From contig CM060883.1 of assembly GCA_030762935.1 (NCBI GenBank), forward strand, positions 100,006,501 through 100,070,500: 64,000 nucleotides of DNA, read 5' to 3'. The DNA comes from Hymenopus coronatus. Lineage: Eukaryota; Arthropoda; Insecta; Mantodea; Hymenopodidae. Below, piece by piece: positions 9,490 to 20,566 of the stretch (position 1 is the stretch's first letter; each line of letters opens with the position of its first letter). The translations under genes and the position numbers were made by a program. The notes under the pieces were generated by a model, which saw only the letters and a list, made by a program, of their open reading frames with translations, was not told the origin of the DNA and did no database searches.

Positions 9490-12400
9490 TAAAAGAAGAC
9501 ATGTTTAAAAGACTTATATAAAAACAAGACATGTTTAAAAGACTTATATAAAAACAAGACATGTTTAAAAGACTTATATAAAAACAAGACATGTTTAAAA
9601 GACATATATAAAAGGAAGACATGTTTAAAAGATTTATATAAAAAGAAGACATGTTTAAAAAATTTATATAAAAAAAGACATGTTTAAAAGATTTATATAA
9701 AAAGAAGACATGTTTAAAAGATTTATATAAAAACAAGACATGCTTAAAAGATTTGTATAAAAGGAAGACATGTTTAAAAGACATATATAAAAAGAAGACA
9801 TGTTTAAAAGATTTATATAAAAACAAGACATGTTTAAAAGACATATATAAAAAGAAAACATGTTTAAAAGATTTATATAAAAAGAAGACATGTTTAAAAG
9901 ATTTATATAAAAACAAGACATGTTTAAAAGATTTATATAAAAAGAAGACATGTATAAAAGATTTTATAAAAAGAAGACATGTTTAAAAGATTTATATAAA
10001 AAGACTTATATAAAAACAAGACATGTTTAAAAGACATATAAAAACAAGACATGTTTAAAAGACTTATATAAAAACAAGACATGTTTAAAAGACATATAAA
10101 ACAAGACATGTTTAAAAGATTTATATAAAAACAAGACATGTTTAAAAGACTTATATAAAAAGAAGACATGTTTAAAAGACTTATATAAAAAGAAGACATG
10201 TTTAAAAGACATATATAAAAAGAAGACATGTTTAAAAGACTTATATAAAAACAGGACATGTTTAAAAGATTTATATAAAAACAAGACATGTTTAAAAGAT
10301 TTATATAAAAACAAGACATGTTTAAAATATTTATATAAAAACAAGACATGCTTAAAAGACTTATATAAAAACAAGACATGTTTAAAAGATTTATATAAAA
10401 ACAAGAAGTTTAAAATATTTATATGAAAAGAAGACATGTTTAAAAGACTTATATAAAAACAAGACATGTTTAAAACACTTATATAGAAAGAAGACATGTT
10501 TAAAGAAAGAAGACATGTTTAAAACACTTATATAGAAAGAAGACATGTTTAAAGAAAGAAGACATGTTTAAAACACTTATATAGAAAGAAGACATGTTTA
10601 AAGAAAGAAGAAATGTTTAAAACACTTATATAGAAAGAAGACACGTTTAAAGAAAGAGGACATGTTTAAAACACTTATATAGAAAGAAGATATGTTTAAA
10701 GAAAGAAGAAATGTTTAAAACACTTATATAGAAAGAAGACAAGTTTAAAGAAAGAGGACATGTTTAAAACACTTATATAGAAAGAATGCATGTTTAAAGA
10801 AAGAAGACATGTTTAAAATACTTATATAGAAGGAAGACATGTTTAAAACACTTATATAGAAAGAAGACATGTTTAAAGAAAGAAGACATGTTTAAAACAC
10901 TTATTTAGAACGAAGACATGTTTAAAGAAAGAAGACATGTTTAAAACAATTATATAGCAAGAAGACATGTTTAAAATACTTACGTAGAAAGAAGACATGT
11001 TTAAAGAAATAAGACATGTTTAAAATACTTATATAAAAAGAAGACATGTTTAAAAGACTTATATAAAAACAAGAAATGTTTAAAAGACTTATATAAAATC
11101 AGGACATGTTTAAAAGATTTATATAAAAACAAGACATTTTTAAAACACTTAAATAGAAAGAAGACATGTTTAAAGAAAGAAGACATGTTTAAAACACTTA
11201 TATAGAAAGAAGACATGTTTAAAACACTTATATAGAAAGAAGACATGTTTAAAACACTTATATAGAAAGAAGACATGTTTAAAACACTTATATAGAAAGA
11301 AGACATGCTTAAAGAAAGAAGACATGTTTAAAGAAAGAGGATATGTTTAAAGAAAGAAGACATGTTTAAAGAAAGAAGACATGTTTAAAATACTTATATA
11401 GAAAGAAGGCATGTTTAAAACACTTATATAGAAAGAAGACATGTTTAAAACACTTATATAGAAAGAAGACATGCTTAAAGAAAGAAGACATGTTTAAAGA
11501 AAGAGGATATGTTTAAAGAAAGAAGACATGTTTAAAGAAAGAAGACATGTTTAAAGAAAGAAGACATGTTTAAAATACTTATATAGATAGAAGACAGGTT
11601 TAAAGAATGAAGGCATGTTTAAAACACTTATATAGAAAGAAGCCATGCTTAAAACACTTATATAGAAAGAAGGCATGTTTAAAACATTTATACAGAAAGA
11701 AGGCATGTTTAAAACATTTATATAGATAGAAGACATGTTTAAAATACTTATATAGAAAGAAGACATGTTTAAAGAAAGAAGGCATGTTTAAAACACTTAT
11801 ATAGAAAGCAGGCATGTTTAAAACACTTATATAGAAAGAAGACATGTTTAAAATACTTATATAGAAAGAAGACATGTTTAAAACATTTATATAGAAAGAA
11901 GACATGTTTAAAATACTTATATAGAAAGAAGACATGTTTAAAGAAAGAGGATATGTTTAAAGAAAGAAGACATGTTTAAAGAAAGAAGACATGTTTCAAG
12001 AAAGAAGACATATTTAAAATACTTATATAGAAAGAAGACATGTTTAAAGAATGAAGGCATGTTTAAAACACTTATATAGAAAGAAGCCATGCTTAAAACA
12101 CTTATATAGAAAGAAGACATGTTTAAAACATTTATACAGAAAGAAGGCATGTTTAAAACATTTATATAGAAAGAAGACATGTTTAAAATACTTATATAGA
12201 AGGAAGACATGTTTAAAGAAAGAAGGAATGTTTAAAACACTTATATAGAAAGCAGGCATGTTTAAAACACTTATATAGAAAGAAGACATGTTTAAAATAC
12301 TTATATAGAAGGAAGACATGTTTAAAACATTTATAAAGAAAGAAGACATGTTTAAAATACTTATATAGAAAGAAAACATGTTTAAAGAAAGAAGGCATGT

Positions 12401-12775
12401 TTAAAACACTTATATAGAAAGAAGGCATGTTTAAAACACTTATATAGAAAGAAGACATGTTTAAAACACTTATATAGAAAGAAGACATGCTTAAAGAAAG
12501 AAGGCATGTTTAAAACACAAGACATGTTTAAAGAAAGAAGGCATGTTTAAAACACTTATATAGAAAGAAGACATGTTTAAAACACTTATATAGAAAGAAG
12601 GCATGTTTAAAACATTTATATAGAAAGAAGGCATGTTTAAAACATTTATACAGAAAGAAGATATGTTTAAAACATTTATACAGAAAGAAGACATGTTTAA
12701 AACGCTTGTATAGAAAGAAGACATGTTTAAAAGACATATCAAAAGAAGACATGTTTAAAATATTTATATAGAAAG
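9490..12775. repeat. 30-bp minisatellite array, about 3.3 kb
   Basis: The unit is GAAGACATGTTTAAAAGACT followed by TATATAAAAA, 30 bp. The left third (to about 10490) is fairly homogeneous, with AAAAACAAG and AAAAAGAAG variants. The right part uses the variant with AACACTTATATAGAAA and is interspersed with a 19-bp short unit, GAAGACATGTTTAAAGAAA, which lacks 11 bp of the long one. A long-plus-short 49-bp dimer repeats around 10490-10960. A block containing GAATGAAGGCATG recurs at 11605 and 12049, a 444-bp higher-order period. Because 30 is a multiple of three, several frames stay open for over 100 codons. They are not genes. Confidence 0.97.
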
Positions 12776-12999
12776 ACTTTTTAAATGAAATTCTAAGGTT
12801 TGCCGTATATCTTGAACAAATTAATGGACACTTAAGCTGATCAAGTCCCTTATATTTGATTAATGCTTTTTTTCTGTTTTTTGAATTGGAAATTGCGCGG
12901 AAATTGACAATTTAAGTAGTTGGTGAAGAGGGGAGTACGGAAATGTATGTTATGGGTGCAATGGTATAACATGATGGCGGCAATGACAGCAGTGTAATT

Positions 13000-14178
13000 G
13001 TAATGACTAGTATGGATAGGATTTTGTTGTTTTTACCTAAGTTGAATTGTTCAGATATTTACATTGAGAGCAGGAGAGAGATGACTGTGTTTGGTGGTGA
13101 CAATGTTAGCTTGGCTGTAATGACTAGTATGGATATGATTTTGTTGTTTTTACCTACGTTGAATTGCTCAGATATTTACATTGAGAGCGGGAGAGAGATG
13201 ACTGTGTTTGGTGGTGACAATGACATAGGATTTTGTTGTTTTTACCTAAGTTGAATTGCTCAGATATTTACATTGAGAGCAGGAGAGAGATGACTGTGTT
13301 TGGTGGTGACAATGTTAGCTTGGCTGTAATGACTAGTATGGATTTGATTTTGTTGTTTTTACCTACGTTGAATTGCTCAGATATTTACATTGAGAGCGGG
13401 AGAGAGATGACTGTGTTTGGTGGTGACAATGACATAGGATTTTGTTGTTTTTACCTAAGTTGAATTGCTCAGATATTTACATTGAGAGCGGAAGAGAGAT
13501 GACTGTGTTTGGTGGTGACAATGACATAGGATTTTGTTGTTTTTACCTAAGTTGAATTGCTCAGATATTTACATTGAGAGCGGGAGAGAGATGACTGTGT
13601 TGGGTGGTGACAATGACATAGGATTTTGTTGTTTTTACCTAAGTTGAATTGCTCAGATATTTACATTGAGAGCGGAAGAGAGATGACTGTGTTTGGTGGT
13701 GACAATGACATAGGATTTTGTTGTTTTTACCTAAGTTGAATTGCTCAGATATTTACATTGAGAGCGGGAGAGAGATGACTGTGTTGGGTGGTGACAATGA
13801 CATAGGATTTTGTTGTTTTTACCTAAGTTGAATTGCTCAGATATTTACAGTGAGAGCGGGAGAGAGATGACTGTGTTTGGTGGTGACAATGACATAGGAT
13901 TTTGTTGTTTTTACCTAAGTTGAATTGCTCAGATATTTACATTGAGAGCGGGAGAGAGATGACTGTGTTTGGTGGTGACAATGACATAGGATTTTGTTGT
14001 TTTTACCTAAGTTGAATTGCTCAGATATTTACATTGAGAGCGGAAGAGAGATGACTGTGTTTGGTGGTGACAATGACATAGGATTTTGTTGTTTTTACCT
14101 AAGTTGAATTGCTCAGATATTTACATTGAGAGCGGGAGAGAGATGACTGTGTTTGGTGGTGACAATGACATAGGATTT
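13000..14178. repeat. 92-bp tandem array, about 12 units
   Basis: The unit runs from GACATAGGATTTTGTTG through CCTAAGTTGAATTGCTCAGA and GAGAGATGACTGTG to GGTGGTGACAAT, about 92 bp. About 12 units can be counted from the GAGAGATGACTGTG core. The first and third units carry an extra segment with GTTAGCTTGGCTG. Later units are nearly identical, differing at a few positions such as GCGGGAG versus GCGGAAG, so amplification looks recent. Complementary sequence occurs once to three times in the unexpanded family-T copies, for example TCTCCCGCTCACAATGTAAA at 3726. Confidence 0.95.
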
Positions 14179-14907
14179 TCAGTTAAGACTTATTACAATT
14201 ATCAAAAAACGTTTTATCTAATTCGGTTTTGGGCGGGAGAGAAGGAGAGGGAAGTATGGAGATATCCAGAATGTGTGCAATTGACAATGGCAGCTATTGC
14301 GGGTGCTAGCTGCAGTGAGCATTATGGATGCTATTTTCTATTAAGGCAGCATGTTTAGAAATCCTCTAATTTTATTTTAGTTTCAGAGAATAATCTTTTT
14401 TCAAATGAAAATGCTTATAGGCCTCTTAACAGCTTAATTTTTGGCGCAATTGAACACATGGAATTTGCCATGTACATTGTGACTATTAATCTATGGTTGC
14501 GACTTTGGCGGTAATTTAGTTTGAAATTGACTCTTTCCCTGTATGGTATTGAGAAGGCATATATGGTCAATGCAAGACAACCCCCAATTTTGTACATTAA
14601 TATTTTGGAAAAAATCATTGTCCTGTATTTAGATAAATACGGTAGTTCATATTAATCAAGGTAAATGTTTGCTGAAAAGATTGTTGTAGGAACCAGGTAG
14701 ATGCAGTTAAATGTGTAACAGTGGGTCACTGCATGCTGGCCTCCACGTCTTCTTAAAGGGTGGGAAACAACTGAGTACCAACATCATTTTTAAAAAATTA
14801 CCAAATGTTGAACTCTAAGCCCCCTTTAACATCTAAGGTCATATCGGGGGTTTTGTACTTGAAACAACAAGTTGTCAGTAGGTTTAAATAACTTTTTGTT
14901 TCCTTAA

Positions 14908-15065
14908 AGCACACACATATTCACTCTCGTATACATACTTCCAGACTCTGTGGAGGATAGGGAATAATTCTGGCTAAAGAAAATTTCCCCGCCCCAGCCG
15001 GGAATCTAACCTGGGACCTCCGGGTGAGAAGTCAGTAAGCTGACGACTTGACCACAGAGGCAGTC
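14908..15065 (-). mobile_element. tRNA-derived SINE, family S2
   Basis: On the minus strand the sequence begins GACTGCCTCTGTGGTCAAGT and contains an A-box-like TGTGGTCAAGTCGTCAGC and a B-box-like GGTTAGATTCCC. It is followed by a body ending in TATACGAGAGTGAATATGTG. A second copy lies at 60250-60451, where a target-site duplication confirms that it is mobile. The lower-coordinate limit here is uncertain. Confidence 0.65.
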
Positions 15066-15610
15066 AAAGGCATTTTGTAAATGGCAGATGCTACAACAAA
15101 TAAATAAAGTTGTTTCAAAAATATTTTTTTTGAATATACTTAGTGTATTTTTGTGTATTGAATGCTTACCAGTTATACACAATTATATAAAATTAATTCT
15201 AAATAAAGTGGACTTAACATGCTATTTCCAGAAAATTTAATATATACTTACATTTTACTTGTAAATACCTTAAATATGCTTTTATTTTAAATGAAAATCA
15301 TAAGAGTTGGACTTTTAAAAAAAATAAAAGCAGTATTGAACATTTTTCCATGTAAAGAGTATTTTGGGATGGAGGAAGGCATTATTTATTTATATAGAAT
15401 GCCCAATGAGAATACAGCTCTAAGCAGGATTGTCCTTCGCAAAGGCTGAGCTACAATTGTAATAAGGGAAAACAAGCAAGTAAACAAATACTAGATTGAA
15501 TTGGAGCAGTATTGGATATTTGAAATACCAAAAGATTTAATTGTGTAAACAGTTGGTGCTGTATACATCTAACTTATGAGTTTTATAGTTTAGTTTCTAC
15601 AATGTTACAA
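15066..15610. other. Intron, nothing firmly recognised
   Basis: AT-rich. Around 15385-15460, sequence including GAATGCCCAATGAGAATACA and GGATTGTCCTTCGCAAAGGC looks like part of an interspersed repeat, but it occurs only once here, so no family could be defined. Confidence 0.35.
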
Positions 15611-15855
15611 CCTGCCTGCCTGGGTAGTGTGATGGTAGCATGTCTGCCTCACATTCGAATCTCACTTAGGGTCAGTAACCTGGATAAGTTTTTTTTCGGG
15701 GTTTTTTCCTTATCCTGAGAAGACGAATGTCGAGTAACTTTAAGCTCCGAGCACCCCGAGATCATTTGAGCATCATTTCACCAATTTCATTCATCATCCG
15801 ATATGACCAACCAGGTTAAAGGACGTTAAAACTACCCAAAAAAAAAAAAAAACTC
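15611..15855 (+). mobile_element. tRNA-derived SINE, family S3, with A-tail
   Basis: The head TGCCTGGGTAGTGTGATGGT, then AGCATGTCTGCCTCACATTC and GAATCTC, resembles a tRNA with A and B boxes. The body continues through CCTTATCCTGAGAAGACGAA and CATCATCCGATATGACCAAC. It ends in ACGTTAAAACTACCC plus 14-16 A residues at 15838-15854. Only one copy is present in the window. Confidence 0.65.
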
Positions 15856-17549
15856 ACTATGTCTGCCTAATGCTAGGATTTAATTTCAGTTACAATATCA
15901 ATTCACAGAAATACATTTCCTTTTTATTAACAGAGGTTCAGAGAGTGCTAGCTGCCCACCCTGGCTTCGCACGGGTGATGTACCTAATGAAAAAAACTCT
16001 GACAAAATCTTCCGTTTACAGTACGACCATGCAATGAAATAAAATCACAATTAAATAATTTGCCTTGTAGTGTACAATTTTTCTTCTGGAGAGAAAAAAA
16101 TAGCATCGATAGTTTGCCGACTCTCGAGCACACAATGTACTACATTCGAAAAACATAATTTAAGGTATATTACCCACACTTCTAATGATTGATCTTGGGA
16201 TTTATTGGCATTGCGAATGCAAGCCACGCTTAAATTCAAAAGGAAAGTTGGTTGGCATGAGTGGTATTCTTGGAATAAGTATATCCTCGCCTTTGAACTT
16301 TCCTATGTTATAGTAACTTAAATCAAAATTGTTATAATTTTTTTTAACAGTGAGTTCTGTTCCGCTGCATAATTTTGGCTGATGATATTGCTTAGTATAA
16401 TTATCACCGAGTCAACTTTGAGCTGTAAATTGTGTGGCAGGAATCCTGGCAAAATCAATGAATTTAGTTAGATAATTGACGACTTCATTTGGATTAGTAA
16501 TGAAATTGATGACTTAAATGAATGCATTTGTCCATCAATTTTACCCTAAATTTTTACATTCAAATCATCTACATCTATAAGTTGATACTAAATTGGCTTG
16601 TTCGCTCAACCAAGCTCAGTTTTTGTAATTTGTACCAATATTTGAGAACACTTTCAATATTAATTCTTCCTTTGACGTTGTGAAGTGGCAAAAATTTGAT
16701 GGAAATGGAATGAGGCCAGTAGAAATGTCAGCAGGAATTTGCCCATTGCTAATGTCTAATAATGCCTTTCCATCTGAAAAGCACAATGAAGCGCAATGAT
16801 CTGTGCAATGTAGCATATATAGTTGGTATTGCAAAAAGGACGAAGTCAGAGCACCCATAAGGTATTGTGAAAAGGATGACATGCAGTTAGCAGCGTGGGT
16901 AATCAAGATGTCATTGGCATGATATCAATAATGGCAGTGCTTTCATAGTGTGGTGGGTAAACGTTAGCACAGGTAATGAATTACATTAAGGAGAAAGTCA
17001 TAAAGTAACATTCATGCGTCTTCCTAAGGAGAAAGCCATAAAGTAACATTCATGCATGCATCTTCCGAATTTCTTTCTTTCCTTTACTCCTAATGCTTTC
17101 CATCTCTTTCTTTATTTTCTTCTACGTCAAAACAGCCATTTCTAAGGCTAAAATGATGTAACTAAAGAGCAAGTAGATCTTTTTGGGCAATTGATAAGCT
17201 TTTATTTGATGATAGCTTTTGTGTGTTAAATTTGTCCATTTAATTCAAAATATTATTTGATCAAATGTATTAAGAGCACTGCAGTTGCAGTGTAATGGTG
17301 ATGCAGATATCTTCATGTTCTTTAGCTACCTCGTGTACCACATAACGTCAAATAACCAACATCTGCAATAGGAAGTTAAACCTAAAATGGATCCTGTCAT
17401 CTCTGCGTCATTTTCAGATTGGAAGAAGGGTTAATGTTGTTCATTGTTTATAACTTGTTCATTTTAAAGAATTGCAACAAAAATATACTTATTTCTTTAT
17501 TTAAATGATGTGACCAAGGGAACGATAGTTGATACAAGCGTCGTCTTCA

Positions 17550-18990
17550 TAACCGGGTGCATTTCCTTAGTATTGAATGGGGAAGAAAACTAGAGCAGTA
17601 GGTATTATGGCCATCTGGTGGCAAATAATAAGTACATATTTTAGGTGTTTGTCACTAGGAAAGGTTCTTTATTTTAAACGATAGGAGTAAGGAAAGGTCA
17701 GTTAATACATAAAAATGTATTTGAATTTCACTGCTGCGTTGTGTCATCTCGATAAACTGTTGCATTACCTTAACATTCGATGGGGAGGAAAAATACCACT
17801 GTTGCCATATAGAGGCAAATAAATAAGTACTTACTCTAGCTGTTAATCACTAGGAAAACTTCTTTGCTTCTTTATTTTAAACACTAGGAGTAAGGAAAGG
17901 GCAGTTAATATATAAAAATCTGATGTGTTCCATTCACATGACTTTCTCTATATCTCTGCAATACATTATTTTTAAAAATGTTATGCTTCTATTTACTTCC
18001 TGCTAATCGAAAAAAATTAGCAGAAATAGTCTTATTTCTTGCTTCCTTGAAAGTAGAAGCGAAATAACATAGTATCTTAGCTTAAAGTGATAATCAAAAG
18101 CTGGTTGCTATGTCACTGAAGTTCCTTTGTTTGTCTGGACAGCAGTTGACAAATTCCTGTATGAGAAAAGTTTGTGTTTCATAGCAGAAACCAAAAATAA
18201 GGAATGTCTCAAAAACGACGAACTCCACGAAAAAAATGTATATAACATAAATTGTGTGCTTTAACGTGCTCTTCATTTTTTGTATTGTAAGTTTTTGTCC
18301 ATCTCTTACGGTTTAGCAGTTATTCAAAATTCAGTAAAATTCATCCAGAACAAACTACTCTTCAAAGGCTATTCCCAGAAAATTCAAGATATACATTTTA
18401 TTTGTCAGGTAAATATGTTTAATATCCGAAATTTTAATCAAAATCGTTAGAGCCATTTTTGAGAAAATCAAAATTTTTGAAAAATGTTCCATGTAAAGGG
18501 TAGTTGGGGATGGGGGGATTTTTCTCAAAATCTTTGTGTCGCATCCCTGGAAGATATTAAACTTAAATACCAAGTTTGATATTTTACCTACTTTTCATTT
18601 TTGAGTTATCGTGTTCACAGATACACAGACACACACACACACACACACGGACCTTTTTCTGAAAATACTTTTTTTTTTGATACAGGGGACCCTAAAACAT
18701 ATATTTCCGGTGAAATCTCGGTATCAAATTTTTTGGTGGAGTGCAATACATTCTCTATACACTATGTACATAGTGCATATAGAGAAAGTAAAAATGTATT
18801 TGAATTTCACTGCTGCATTGCTCCATTGTGTCGATAAACTGGTGCGTTACCTTAACATTGAATGGGGAGGGAAAATATAGCACCACTACGACAATTTAGC
18901 AACAAATAACCATGGTACTACTGCCATCTGGTGGCTATTAATCAAAATGCATGCGGTTGGCACGGTTTTTATTCACATTATGAGATTTTA
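17550..18990 (+). repeat. About 204-bp tandem units, the third split from the second by an HN insertion
   Basis: The motif CATT/TATTGAATGGGGA recurs at about 17570, 17774 and 18855, and GGAGTAAGGAAAGG recurs at about 17687 and 17888. Removing the 876-bp HN element between 17918 and 18795 restores a spacing close to 204 bp. Unit 1 therefore provides a paralogous empty site for the insertion in unit 2. Confidence 0.8.
17919..18794 (+). mobile_element. HN element copy A (helentron-like, non-autonomous)
   Basis: The element starts TCTGATGTGTTCCATTCACA, with ACTTTCTCTATA shortly after. It ends with the inverse TATAGAGAAAGT preceded by a palindrome (CTCTATACACTATG/CATAGTG..TATAGAG) and then AAAAA. 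A CA microsatellite lies at about 18626-18648. Comparison with 17700-17740 shows the uninterrupted host sequence ATAAAAATGTATTTG, so the ends are well defined apart from the A5 ambiguity. No long ORF. Subterminal inverted repeats, a 3' palindrome and an internal microsatellite resemble helentron-associated elements; the classification is an inference. Confidence 0.8.
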
Positions 18991-19529
18991 AAAACTTTCC
19001 CGTATTATTTTTAAACATTTTGTTTTCACAAACCTTATCGTGACAATAGCAAACAACAAAAATAGAATTGTTCAATTTGATGCAGTCGTTTGGAAGTGCT
19101 AGGCGCACATACATTTCAGCGATTCATTTTTATATATATAGATAGATTAATTAGAAGGTTAATAACATTGATGTGTTTATCATTACAAGAAATGAGTTGG
19201 ACTTGTTAACACTACATCACTTAATTGTATTTCTTACTTGAACATGTTTTGGAAATGTTTTGTTTCCATCATCCGCAATTATCCAACAAACTGTTTCCAA
19301 ACCATGTTCAAGTAAAGTGATGTAGACTTCACAAGTGCAACTCATTACTTCTTAAGTTCTTTTATGATTATGGGGAGGTAGTTATATGTTTTGGCATCAC
19401 TAAATAACATATTTTTAGGACATATTTTGCAGAGTTCAGCAAGTTTATTGAACTTTGGTATTTATCCAAATTTTGCTTTTCGGTTATGCCGCTTTGTCTT
19501 TCGCATGTTGGCATGTATGCACACACATA

Positions 19530-19665
19530 CATATGTGGACTAAAAGTATGTTCGATAACTACCAAACTTGGTATTTTAAGTTCAGTAACTTCCGAACTTC
19601 TAACAAAGATTTTCACAAAAATCCTGAACCCCCCCACCCCAAAGTCCCTTTTCAATGAAAGTTTT
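19530..19665 (-). mobile_element. HN element fragment
   Basis: The stretch holds ACCAAACTTGGTATTTTAAG, CAGTAACTTCCGAACTTC and CCCCCCACCCCAAAGTCCCT, decayed versions of the internal HN block seen on the minus strand in copies B, C, F and G. Neither terminus is present. Confidence 0.6.
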
Positions 19666-19672
19666 ATACTAT

Positions 19673-20566
19673 TACTGTATTTATTATAATACAAGACAAA
19701 TGTTTTTTCTGAAAATGTTAATGTTCAGCACTAGGGGGTTGTCTTGCTCTCAGGAAATATTTTTCCAAATACGTTGCTGGAAAAGGTAAGTTTGAAACTT
19801 CATGGGTATGGCAGTGGTGAAGCCTGGGGAAATAGTATAGATTACCTGCTAGGTCATGGTGTATGCAACAAATTCTGTTTCATTTCGCGCCAAAAATTGG
19901 CTTCTAATGGACTTACAAGCATTTTCATTGGGGGGGCGGAAAAAAGAAAAGATTATTCTCCGAGACTAAAATAAAATTGGAGGACTTCCTTTCTAATCAG
20001 TGGCTGCACATAATGTTTGTTGTATGGTCAAGCAGAAAGAGAGTGGTTAGCTCTCCACGGGCAGCACATATACCACCGGTACATTTCTGGTTTCTCCTCT
20101 GCCTCTCTGCGATGCCCATAATGTGAATTTATGTAAACATTTTATGATATTTTAAGTATGTTGTGTTAATAGAAAATAATCATTGTTACAGCTACACTAA
20201 CACCACTGTTGTCATTCCGCACTCCCGTCTCAAAAAGTGAATTAGGTTGTATCTGTTCTATCATAGCACACATATCGCACATTTGCATTTCTGCGCTGCT
20301 GCCACTGCCACCGTCACACCCATACCATACATTTCTCTGTCTGCCACCCAAAACCTGAATTTCTGTGTCAATTCAAATTAAGCATAAAAAAGGGGCTTAA
20401 TCAGCTTAATTGTTCATTAGTTTGTTTAAAATTCATGGCAAACCTTTAAATTTAATTAAAAAATTGAGTTTTCATGTCTAGTTTTTGTAAATGAAGATGA
20501 TATGCTAAATTTCAAGATTAAGTTCTGAAAAAATGAGGGTTGTCTCGCATTAGGATAAATACAGTA
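19673..20566 (+). mobile_element. Family-T TIR element, copy T3 (reference-like, unexpanded)
   Basis: The left end is TA|CTGTATTTATTATAATAC and the right end is GGATAAATACAG|TA, giving TIRs of at least 12 bp that extend imperfectly to about 28 bp (right end complement CTAATGCGAGACAACC). They are flanked by TA on both sides, as for Tc1/mariner/pogo-type MITEs. The length is 894 bp. It contains the shared AAGTTTGAAACTTCATGGGT block, GCCAAAAATTGGCTTCTAAT, units with CTGCCACTGCCACCGTCACA, and GATATGCTAAATTTCAAGAT near the right end. Coding capacity is absent. Confidence 0.75.

Larger units (their letters stand above)
9398..14644 (-). mobile_element. Family-T TIR element, expanded copy T2
   Basis: The flanks of the two tandem arrays are family-T sequence in inverse orientation. 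At 9398-9480 lies ATTTATCCGAATACAAAACA plus the complement of the GATATGCTAAATT block. At 12780-12960 lies the complement of the T1 segment around 3900-4020. From 14380 to 14644 the other end finishes with TTTAGATAAATACGGTA. Copies T1 and T3 without arrays are about 0.84 and 0.89 kb; this copy is about 5.25 kb. The excess is explained by the 30-bp array (9490-12775) and the 92-bp array (13000-14178). No transposase gene was seen. Confidence 0.75.
15950..19150 (+). repeat. Unclassified interspersed repeat with CTTCGCACGGG start, interrupted
   Basis: The unit seems to begin at CACCCTGGCTTCGCACGGGT (15958) and to end at TTTTATATATATAGATAGAT (about 19130-19148). Both features are typical of a class of arthropod repeats I cannot name. 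It holds a local tandem duplication of about 45 bp near 16985-17060 (GGAGAAAGTCATAAAGTAAC versus GGAGAAAGCCATAAAGTAAC) and the 204-bp tandem units at 17550-18990. HN copy A is inserted inside it. No ORF longer than about 100 codons and no protein motif was recognised. Confidence 0.45.

Noticed and set aside
9449..10497. Long minus-strand ORFs (up to 156 codons) with FYISLLNMS-type repeats
   Set aside because: They exist only because the 30-bp repeat length is divisible by three and the unit lacks stops in some frames. The same repeat is open in several frames on both strands, and 19-bp units break it. Not a protein.
13003..14358. ORFs in the 92-bp array (LPKLNCSDIYIESGREM repeats)
   Set aside because: Frames stop or shift at each change of unit type, and the sequence is tandem repeat derived from non-coding family-T modules.
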